Source of the DNA: Bacteroidia bacterium
GTDB lineage: Bacteria > Bacteroidota > Bacteroidia > AKYH767-A > OLB10
Direction of reading: 5' to 3'
DNA length: 57,168 bases
Assembly (NCBI GenBank): GCA_016788185.1
Contig: JAEUTF010000033.1
Location: forward strand, 1 to 57,168
Shown piece by piece: positions 16,089 through 22,620 of the stretch. A model generated the notes under the pieces. That model saw nothing but the letters and a program-made list of their open reading frames with translations. It was not told the origin of the DNA and made no database searches. Position numbers and translations under genes: made by a program. How positions within the stretch are numbered: the first letter of the stretch is position 1; each line of letters begins with the position of its first letter.

Positions 16089-16096
16089 TACCTTTG
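16089..16096 (+). promoter_or_regulatory. TAnnTTTG element for the TPR-comA-aroE operon
   Basis: TACCTTTG is an exact match. The predicted start is near 16103, giving a leader of about 10 bases before the ATG at 16113. A TTG at 16059 is 27 bases upstream, slightly far for a -33 element. Confidence 0.5.
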
Positions 16097-16112
16097 TCAT
16101 CTATCTGGTTTT

Positions 16113-17552
16113 ATGGAGGAAGATGACGATGAAATGGAGAATTCGGAAGAGTACAGTGAACTCATCCAGCGCTCCATTGAGAAATACGAAAAGATGCGGG
16201 AACGTCAGGAACGCTACTTTTTTGATGTAGACGCCCTGCTGAAAATCATCGATCATTTTATTGAGCGGCTTGAATACGAAAAGGCGCTTGAGGTGACTAG
16301 GTACGCGCATACCCTCCACCCCCATTCCGTTAATTTCACGCTGAAGGAAGCCCATTTATTTGCCCTGATGGGTAATGAAAAAGAAGCGCTTGCTTTGCTT
16401 GAAAAGGTAGAGCACGTAAATCCTTTTGACGTAGAGGTACATCTTATCCGTGGAAACATCTACAATGCGCTGGAGCAATATAGCCGGGCCATTGCCAGTT
16501 TCCGGAAAGCCCTTGAAATGGCCGACGAGCAAAAGGACGACATTTACCTGAGCCTGGCCATTACCTATCAGAACATGACTGAATATTCCAGAGCGGTTGA
16601 CTATTACAAGATGTCGCTGCTGGCCAATCCGGCCAATGAAGTGGCCATGGAAGAGATGGTGGTGAGCCTGGAATTCAGTCACCGGCTGGGTGAAGGCATT
16701 GAGTTTTTTAAGCGCCTGATTGACGAACAACCCTACGCCTACATGCTCTGGTATTACATGGGCGAACTTTACGCCAAGCAAAGCCAGTTCGAAAGCGCGA
16801 TCCAGGCCTATGATTATTGCTTGCTGATCAAGGAAGATTTTGCTCCTGCCCACCTCGATATGGCCCAGGCCTTGTCGATGCTGGAGCGTTTCAGAGAAGC
16901 CATCGACCGTTACAAGACCGCCTTTGAATACTGCCAGCCTGATGCATTTACCCATTACAACATCGGCGAATGCCATGAAAACCTGCACGAATACGAAACG
17001 GCAAGAACCTGTTATAAAAAAGCAGTCAAACTCTCCCCGGAAATGTCGCAGGCCTGGTTCGGCATCGGGGTGACGTTTGAAGAAGAAGACCGCTGGTACG
17101 AAGCCATCCATTACATAAAAAAGGCCATTGAGCTGGATGATCAGAACGGAGAGTACTGGCTGGCCCTCGGCGATTGTGAATACCGCCTGAATAATTTCGC
17201 GGAAGCCGAAGAATGTTACCGGAAAGTAATTGATTTCGATCCCGAAAGTGAAGACGGCTGGATCGCCTACTCGGAATTACTGGCCGAACTGAACCGGCCC
17301 TACGAGGCGGCTGAAATCATCAGTACCGCACTCTTTTACCATCACGATAATTACGAGTTAAGGTACCGTCAGGTATGTTATCTTTATATGGCAGGCTATC
17401 ACCAGGAAGCCTGTGAACGCCTGACCTCCACCCTGGAACAGCATCCGGATTCGTACCGGATCATTTACGAAATACTACCGACCCTGGAAGCCGACGAGCA
17501 GATCAGGGCCATTATACTTAATAAAGGAGGGAAAAATGGCGATGAACTTTGA
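16113..17552 (+). CDS. Cytoplasmic tetratricopeptide repeat protein
   Basis: A 479-residue protein without a signal peptide. After an acidic N-terminus (MEEDDDEMENSEEYSE) almost the whole length is tetratricopeptide repeats, about ten, for example ALEQYSRAIASFRKALEM, QSQFESAIQAYDYCLLIKED and LHEYETARTCYKKAVKLSPEM. It is therefore a protein-binding superhelix. It is the first gene of a compact operon and its 3' end overlaps comA by 17 bases, so it is translated together with phosphosulfolactate synthase. Its partner is unknown. The strongly acidic start suggests a cytoplasmic scaffold. Confidence 0.85.
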   Translation: MEEDDDEMENSEEYSELIQRSIEKYEKMRERQERYFFDVDALLKIIDHFIERLEYEKALEVTRYAHTLHPHSVNFTLKEAHLFALMGNEKEALALLEKVEHVNPFDVEVHLIRGNIYNALEQYSRAIASFRKALEMADEQKDDIYLSLAITYQNMTEYSRAVDYYKMSLLANPANEVAMEEMVVSLEFSHRLGEGIEFFKRLIDEQPYAYMLWYYMGELYAKQSQFESAIQAYDYCLLIKEDFAPAHLDMAQALSMLERFREAIDRYKTAFEYCQPDAFTHYNIGECHENLHEYETARTCYKKAVKLSPEMSQAWFGIGVTFEEEDRWYEAIHYIKKAIELDDQNGEYWLALGDCEYRLNNFAEAEECYRKVIDFDPESEDGWIAYSELLAELNRPYEAAEIISTALFYHHDNYELRYRQVCYLYMAGYHQEACERLTSTLEQHPDSYRIIYEILPTLEADEQIRAIILNKGGKNGDEL

Positions 17553-18369
17553 ATTGACACACATGCCCGAAAGACCGGACAAACCCCGTAAAACGGGTTT
17601 AACCATGGTGATGGACAAAGGACTCAGCATCCGTGATTGTGAAAACCTCATTGAATCATCAGGAGATTACATTGATGTTATCAAACTGGGATTCGGGAGT
17701 TCTCTCATCACTCCGAAACTGGACCGAAAACTCGCTTTCTTCAAAGAAGCCGGTATGCCTGTGTATTTCGGCGGTACCCTGCTCGAGGCATTCATTGTAC
17801 GCGGACAATTTGATGATTATCTGCGGCTGCTCGACAAGTATAAAATGGAGTACGCCGAAGTCTCCGATGGGTCCATCACCATGCCTCATCCTGAAAAATG
17901 CCACTACATCCACCGCCTCAGCAAACGCGTCACAGTCATCAGTGAAGTCGGCTCCAAGGAAGAGGGCATCCTCATCCGTCCCACCATGTGGATCGACATG
18001 ATCAACGCCGAACTGGAAGCCGGTGCCTGGAAAGTAATTGCTGAAGCCCGTGAAAGCGGCACCGTGGGTATTTACCGGCCCAATGGAAAAGCACACGTCA
18101 TGCTGATCAATAAAATTGTTTCGAAAATACCATCTGATAAAATCATCTGGGAAACGCCTCAGAAATCACAACAGGTGTATTTCATCAAGCATTTCGGGGC
18201 CAATGTGAACCTTGGGAATATCGCACCCAATGAAGTCATCGCACTCGAATCACTCCGTCTGGGACTGAGGAGCGACACTTTCTTTCAGTACCTTGATAAA
18301 GGCATGCGTAACCCCGCCATCGACCCCCGAACCTTATCTTCAAACAAATCAACTGTTAAAGCTGAATGA
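17536..18369 (+). CDS. comA: Phosphosulfolactate synthase (ComA family)
   Basis: A 277-residue protein matching ComA, which adds sulfite to phosphoenolpyruvate to give (2R)-phosphosulfolactate. In methanogens this is the first step of coenzyme M synthesis. The TIM-barrel pattern is clear: RKTGLTMVMDKGLS, YIDVIKLGFGSSLI, VYFGGTLLEAFIVRG, YAEVSDGSITMP, VISEVGSKE and the C-terminal IIWETPQKSQQVYFI with FGANVNLGNIAPNEVIALE. Coenzyme M is not expected here, so the product probably feeds another sulfonate. The gene overlaps the TPR gene by 17 bases and the rhodanese gene by four. The start at 17536 sits after a good AAAGGAGG sequence. Confidence 0.9.
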   Translation: MAMNFELTHMPERPDKPRKTGLTMVMDKGLSIRDCENLIESSGDYIDVIKLGFGSSLITPKLDRKLAFFKEAGMPVYFGGTLLEAFIVRGQFDDYLRLLDKYKMEYAEVSDGSITMPHPEKCHYIHRLSKRVTVISEVGSKEEGILIRPTMWIDMINAELEAGAWKVIAEARESGTVGIYRPNGKAHVMLINKIVSKIPSDKIIWETPQKSQQVYFIKHFGANVNLGNIAPNEVIALESLRLGLRSDTFFQYLDKGMRNPAIDPRTLSSNKSTVKAE

Positions 18370-18683
18370 AAGAAAAGACCGTAACCGAACTCAAGGAAAT
18401 GCGTGATCAGGGTGTGAATTTTCAACTGATCGATGTGCGGGAACCACATGAATACGAAATCTGCAACCTGCAGGGAGAACTGATCCCATTGGGGAACCTG
18501 CTTCAGGAGGTGGATAAAATAAGTAAAGACGTACCGGTTATCGTGCATTGCCGAAGTGGCGCCAGAAGCGCCGCCGCCATCAATGAACTTGAAAAACGTT
18601 TTGGATTTGAAAACCTGTACAATCTCAAGGGGGGCATCATGGCTTATGCCAAAGAAATCGACTCCAGCCTTTCCGTTTACTGA
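18366..18683 (+). CDS. Rhodanese-like sulfurtransferase domain protein
   Basis: A 105-residue single-domain rhodanese. The CDC25-like pattern is present: LIDVREPHEYEICNLQGELIPLG early in the protein and the active-site loop VIVHCRSGARSAAA with the catalytic Cys that carries the persulfide. Such proteins move sulfane sulfur. The ATG overlaps the comA stop by four bases (ATGA), giving translational coupling. With thiosulfate as donor the rhodanese reaction releases sulfite, the ComA substrate; this link is inference. Confidence 0.93.
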   Translation: MKEKTVTELKEMRDQGVNFQLIDVREPHEYEICNLQGELIPLGNLLQEVDKISKDVPVIVHCRSGARSAAAINELEKRFGFENLYNLKGGIMAYAKEIDSSLSVY

Positions 18684-18688
18684 ACACT

Positions 18689-19339
18689 ATGCTGCATAAA
18701 CTTCTGGATTTTATTCTGCACATCAACGACCACCTGGCCCTGATGGTGCAGGAATACGGAATGGCCGTTTACGGAATCCTCTTCCTGATCATTTTTATTG
18801 AAACCGGACTGGTGCTCATGCCTTTTTTACCCGGCGACTCCCTCTTGTTTGCTGCCGGAGCACTCTGTGCCAACGAAGCCACCGGACTCCATTTAGGGGT
18901 ATTGATTCTGCTCCTGAGTATAGCGGCCATCCTGGGCGACAACACCAATTACGCCGTTGGCCGTTTCCTGGGTATCCGGGCACTGCAGATCCAGTTCAGG
19001 GGAAAGAAACTGGTAAAACAGAAATACATCGACCAGACGCATGCCTTCTTTGAACGTCACGGTACCAAAGCCATCATCATGGCGCGCTTCGTACCCATCG
19101 TCAGAACCTTTACCCCCTTTGTAGCCGGTCTGGGACAAATGAGTTACAAAAGTAAATTTCTGCCTTACGACATTGCCGGTGGTCTGCTTTGGATCAGCAG
19201 CATGTCCGTTTGCGGTTACCTTTTCGGTCAAATGCCCTGGGTAAAGGAACATTTCGAAGCGGTCGTTTTGCTGATCATTTTCCTGTCGGTATTGCCCATG
19301 CTGATCGCTATTCTGAAGAATAAAATGGCCAAATCCTGA
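18689..19339 (+). CDS. DedA family membrane protein
   Basis: A 216-residue DedA/SNARE-associated (VTT) protein, a family now linked to flipping of membrane lipids such as undecaprenyl phosphate. Features include an N-terminal hydrophobic helix, the re-entrant segment FIETGLVLMPFLPGDSLLF, GDNTNYAVGRFLG, and the second re-entrant region with RFVPIVRTFTPFVAGLGQM. Further membrane helices lie near 155-180 and 185-210. It starts five bases after the rhodanese gene and its stop shares one base with the aroE ATG, so it belongs to the same operon. Confidence 0.93.
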   Translation: MLHKLLDFILHINDHLALMVQEYGMAVYGILFLIIFIETGLVLMPFLPGDSLLFAAGALCANEATGLHLGVLILLLSIAAILGDNTNYAVGRFLGIRALQIQFRGKKLVKQKYIDQTHAFFERHGTKAIIMARFVPIVRTFTPFVAGLGQMSYKSKFLPYDIAGGLLWISSMSVCGYLFGQMPWVKEHFEAVVLLIIFLSVLPMLIAILKNKMAKS

Positions 19340-20109
19340 TGCCCGTTTATGCCTTGCTCGGTAAAACGCTGAATCACTCTTTCTCCAAAGGCTGGTTTAC
19401 CTCAAAATTTGAAAGGGAAGGACTCGGGGATTACAGGTATATCAACCTGGAAACGGACGATGTTTCGACCATCCGGTCCCTCGTTCAAAGGCATGAACTC
19501 AGCGGATTCAACGTCACCCTTCCGTATAAAACAGCCATTCTGCCCTACCTGGATGATCTCTCGGAGGAGGCCAATGCCATTGGAGCGGTAAATGTTGTAA
19601 AAATCAGCTCAGCAGGAACACTCATCGGATACAATACCGACTGTATAGGCTTCGAGCTCACTTTGATTAAATGGCTCAAGCCCTGTCACACGAGGGCCCT
19701 GATACTGGGCACCGGAGGCGCGTCAAAAGCCGTAGCATACATCTTGAAAAAGCGAGGCATTGACTACCAGTTTGTATCCCGGCACGGAGATGGCCAACAC
19801 ATTTTGCGCTACGATGCCCTGACCATGCTGGATGTACGCAATGCCCCCCTGATTATCAATACAACGCCTCTTGGCATGTACCCGGATACGCTGAGCAAAC
19901 CGGATATCCCTTACGAAGGCGTGGACAAATACCATTTGTTATACGACCTGGTATACAACCCCCCTTTCACTGCCTTTATGGAAGCCGGTGAACTTTATGG
20001 GGCTGCCGTGGTCAATGGCTATGAGATGCTGTTGGAACAGGCACGGGCGGCCTGGGCGATCTGGCAGGCCCCGGCGTCCTCCCTCCAGCAAAGGGCTGAT
20101 CAGGAATGA
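19339..20109 (+). CDS. aroE: Shikimate dehydrogenase
   Basis: A 256-residue AroE, which reduces 3-dehydroshikimate with NADPH in aromatic amino acid synthesis. Substrate-binding motifs are LNHSFSKGWF, the catalytic lysine in NVTLPYKTAI and NAIGAVNVV; NTDCIGFE supplies the conserved Asp. The NADP loop is LILGTGGASKAVAYILK. The C-terminal NPPFTAFMEAGELYGAAVVNGYEML fits the family. The ATG at 19339 overlaps the DedA stop in TGATG. The length is typical, and it is the last gene of the tight operon that starts at 16113. Confidence 0.96.
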   Translation: MPVYALLGKTLNHSFSKGWFTSKFEREGLGDYRYINLETDDVSTIRSLVQRHELSGFNVTLPYKTAILPYLDDLSEEANAIGAVNVVKISSAGTLIGYNTDCIGFELTLIKWLKPCHTRALILGTGGASKAVAYILKKRGIDYQFVSRHGDGQHILRYDALTMLDVRNAPLIINTTPLGMYPDTLSKPDIPYEGVDKYHLLYDLVYNPPFTAFMEAGELYGAAVVNGYEMLLEQARAAWAIWQAPASSLQQRADQE

Positions 20110-20141
20110 GGGGGGATCGCGAAAACTCAGCCCTATTTTAG

Positions 20142-20149
20142 TATCTTCG
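20142..20149 (+). promoter_or_regulatory. Candidate -7 element for the DUF6580 gene
   Basis: TATCTTCG differs from TAnnTTTG at one base. The predicted start is near 20156, giving a leader of about 15 bases. Confidence 0.35.
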
Positions 20150-20170
20150 CAAGCAAATTTCATACAGCAC

Positions 20171-20707
20171 ATGCAACTAGACGGCCGAAACAAATTCATC
20201 ATTGCATTCATCGTATTGGGTGCACTTTCCCGACTGATTCCTCATCCTCTGAACTTTACTCCGGTAGCCGCCATGGCCTTGTTCGGAGGTACATACCTGC
20301 TGAACAAACGCATGGCCTTTCTCGTTCCGGTATCGGTGATGTTTCTCAGCGACACCGTGCTTGAACTCGTAAATGGCAGCGGCTTCCACCCCGAAATGAT
20401 CTGGGTTTATGGAAGTATGCTTTTGATTACGGGACTTGGGTTTTTCCTTCGCGGTCGTGAACAAAGGCAAACGATCATGGTTGCTTCCTTAAGCGGCTCC
20501 CTCCTCTTCTTCTTTATCACCAATTTCGGAACCTGGACGACCGGTCTTTATGGCTACACGGCGCAGGGCCTCGGGCAATGTTACATTGCGGCGATTCCCT
20601 TTTTCAAAGGCACCGTCATGGGCGATTTGTTCTACAACCTCGTTTTCTTCGGCGGCTTTGCACTCGTTAACCGCTTTGCACCTCAACTGGTAAAAAAGAA
20701 AGTTTAA
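20171..20707 (+). CDS. DUF6580-like membrane protein, possible transporter subunit
   Basis: A 178-residue integral membrane protein with about five or six hydrophobic segments. The sequence ALSRLIPHPLNFTPVAAMALFGGTYL is the signature of the DUF6580 family, described as putative transport proteins resembling the substrate-binding subunits of energy-coupling factor transporters. GDLFYNLVFFGGFALVNRF closes the protein. The frame is open upstream to 19988, but the ATG at 20171 starts the conserved part and follows a -7-like element. No ATPase partner is nearby. A strong terminator follows. Confidence 0.75.
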   Translation: MQLDGRNKFIIAFIVLGALSRLIPHPLNFTPVAAMALFGGTYLLNKRMAFLVPVSVMFLSDTVLELVNGSGFHPEMIWVYGSMLLITGLGFFLRGREQRQTIMVASLSGSLLFFFITNFGTWTTGLYGYTAQGLGQCYIAAIPFFKGTVMGDLFYNLVFFGGFALVNRFAPQLVKKKV

Positions 20708-20728
20708 AGCCTTTCCACAGGCGTTCAG

Positions 20729-20759
20729 AAAGGATAGCCATGATCACTATCCTTTTTTT
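20729..20759 (+). terminator. Intrinsic terminator after the DUF6580 gene
   Basis: AAAGGATAG (20729-20737) and CTATCCTTT (20747-20755) form a stem with a nine-base loop, followed by a T-run to 20759. It ends the 16113-20707 gene set. Confidence 0.85.
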
Positions 20760-20760
20760 A

Positions 20761-21144
20761 TCAGGGGAGTTTACTGCCTGGCAGAGCATACCATGAACGC
20801 ACTTCCACTACCAAACGACCTGCTTTCACGGCGGGATCGGCCGATGCACAGGAAGCCGCTTCCTCCTTTGAACCCACATTGTAAATGCAAATGCCCCTGA
20901 TCTCCTCATCACCCCCTACCGGACCGGCCATGCACATCTTCCCCGATTCATGCATTTTACCCAAATGAGCCAGGTGCTCCTTTTGAATGGTTGCCGCCGT
21001 TAATGAGTCATGGCTGCGGTCAGGCCCCTTTTTAAGGAAAACAAGGTAATATTCTTTGATATCAGCCGGATTGAAGGCCGGTTGCTGCGCCCAGGCCGCA
21101 TTTACCAGGATCAGCAATAAGAAGAACAGTTTGAGTTTTTTCAT
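20761..21144 (-). CDS. Exported YCII-related protein
   Basis: A 127-residue protein with a signal peptide (MKKLKLFFLLLILVNAAWAQ) and a YCII-related domain: YYLVFLKKGPDRSHDSLT, KEHLAHLGKMHESGKMCMAGPVGGDE and a final VEVRSWYALPG. The conserved His of the family (in KEHLAHL) and the GP turn are present. YCII domains are small dimeric alpha-beta proteins of uncertain enzymology; exported versions are common in Bacteroidota. It is divergent from apbC and convergent with the DUF6580 gene. Confidence 0.82.
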   Translation of the reverse strand: MKKLKLFFLLLILVNAAWAQQPAFNPADIKEYYLVFLKKGPDRSHDSLTAATIQKEHLAHLGKMHESGKMCMAGPVGGDEEIRGICIYNVGSKEEAASCASADPAVKAGRLVVEVRSWYALPGSKLP

Positions 21145-21191
21145 TGCAGGATATATTCGGGTTTATCCGCTAAGATACGCGGTCTATTTTC

Positions 21192-21199
21192 TAAATTTG
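21192..21199 (+). promoter_or_regulatory. TAnnTTTG element upstream of apbC
   Basis: TAAATTTG is an exact match. The predicted start is near 21206, giving a leader of about 36 bases. Confidence 0.45.
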
Positions 21200-21241
21200 C
21201 ATATCTGTTTACTTTCCATTTTGTTATACTAAAACAAGCCT

Positions 21242-22342
21242 ATGATTACGAAAGAAAAAGTATTGGAAGCCCTTAGCCAGGTAGAAGAACCGGATCTGAA
21301 AAAAGACCTGGTAAGCCTTAACATGGTGAAAGACATAGCCATTGATGGCAAAAAAGTCAGTTTTACGGTTGTATTAACCACGCCTGCTTGTCCGCTAAAA
21401 GAACTCATTGCCAATGCCTGCAGAAATGCCATTGTTCACCTGGTAGATGCGGACGCGGAAGTTACCGTAAACATGACTGCCAACGTTACCTCGAAACGTC
21501 CGGATGCGGAGGAAATGCTTCCGGGTGTGAAGAATATCATTGCCATTGCCTCCGGCAAAGGCGGAGTCGGCAAATCAACCGTGGCGGCCAATCTGGCGGT
21601 GGCCATGGCGCAAACCGGCGCCAGGGTCGGATTGATCGACGCTGATATTTATGGCCCCTCGCAGCCCATCATGTTTGGGGTGGAAGGAGAACGCCTCTTC
21701 ATCACCGAGAAAAAGGGCCGGCAATACATGGTTCCTGTTGAAAAACACGGGGTACGTCTTTTATCCATCGGATTCATGGCGGATCCCAGCCAGGCCATTG
21801 TATGGCGCGGGCCGATGGCCTCCAAGGCTTTGCAGCAACTCTTTAGTGATGCCGACTGGGGCGAACTGGATTACCTCTTTATTGATTTGCCGCCCGGCAC
21901 CAGCGATATCCATCTCACCCTTGCCGCCACCGTTCCCGTAACCGGTGCCATCATCGTGTCCACCCCGCAGCAGGTGGCTCTGGCCGATGCCCGTAAAGGA
22001 ATTTCTATGTTCCAGATGGAATCCATTAAAATTCCGGTGTTGGGTCTGGTGGAAAACATGGCTTATTTCACTCCCCAGGAGTTGCCTGAAAACAACTATT
22101 ATATTTTCGGAAAGGGCGGCTGCCGGCGGCTGGCCGAGGAGTTGCATATCCCCTTTTTAGGAGAAATACCTCTGGTGCAAAGCATCTGCGAGGGCGGAGA
22201 CAGCGGGCATCCGGTAGTATTGGATGAAAAGCATCCTGCCACCCTGGCCTTTTTAGCTGTAGCCGGCAATGTCGCCCAGCAGATCGCCATTCGCAATGCC
22301 AGCGTACAGCCCACTCAACAAACGGAAAACGCTTCTGCCTGA
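21242..22342 (+). CDS. apbC: Mrp/ApbC iron-sulfur cluster carrier ATPase
   Basis: A 366-residue Mrp/NBP35-type P-loop protein that carries iron-sulfur clusters to target proteins. The N-terminal MIP18/DUF59 domain covers about 1-80 and contains TTPACPLKE. The deviant Walker A ASGKGGVGKST lies at about 103-113, followed by LIDADIYGPS and FIDLPPGTSD. In E. coli Mrp the segment after ENM holds a CxxC motif that binds the bridging cluster. Here that segment reads ENMAYFTPQELPENNYYIFG (271-290) and has no cysteine, as I recall for other Bacteroidota members. The next gene, two bases on, encodes a NifU domain with CxxC. Confidence 0.93.
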   Translation: MITKEKVLEALSQVEEPDLKKDLVSLNMVKDIAIDGKKVSFTVVLTTPACPLKELIANACRNAIVHLVDADAEVTVNMTANVTSKRPDAEEMLPGVKNIIAIASGKGGVGKSTVAANLAVAMAQTGARVGLIDADIYGPSQPIMFGVEGERLFITEKKGRQYMVPVEKHGVRLLSIGFMADPSQAIVWRGPMASKALQQLFSDADWGELDYLFIDLPPGTSDIHLTLAATVPVTGAIIVSTPQQVALADARKGISMFQMESIKIPVLGLVENMAYFTPQELPENNYYIFGKGGCRRLAEELHIPFLGEIPLVQSICEGGDSGHPVVLDEKHPATLAFLAVAGNVAQQIAIRNASVQPTQQTENASA

Positions 22343-22344
22343 CG

Positions 22345-22590
22345 ATGTCACACCCCGAAAAAGATCTCATTCTAAGGATCGAAGAAACCCTCGCCCAGTT
22401 GCGTCCTTATCTGGAGGCCGACAACGGCAATGTCAGTTTTGTTGAACTGACTGATGATTTCGTGGTAAGGGTCAGACTGGAGGGCGCCTGCAGTTCATGT
22501 TCCATGAGTACCATGACACTCAAAGCCGGCATTGAACAATCCATCCTGAAAGCCATCCCTGAGGTGAAGGGCGTGGAAGCCATCGCCTGA
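22345..22590 (+). CDS. NifU C-terminal domain protein (iron-sulfur scaffold)
   Basis: An 81-residue protein that is just a NifU C-terminal (Nfu-type) domain. The cluster ligands are the CxxC pair C49 and C52 in LEGACSSCSMSTMTLKAGIE. Nfu domains hold [4Fe-4S] clusters and pass them on. It follows apbC by two bases, so the two are cotranscribed, fitting a scaffold that hands a cluster to or from the ATPase. The start at ATG 22345 matches the family N-terminus. Confidence 0.95.
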   Translation: MSHPEKDLILRIEETLAQLRPYLEADNGNVSFVELTDDFVVRVRLEGACSSCSMSTMTLKAGIEQSILKAIPEVKGVEAIA

Positions 22591-22620
22591 TAACAGAGCC
22601 TGTCGTTCCGTTTTACAGGT

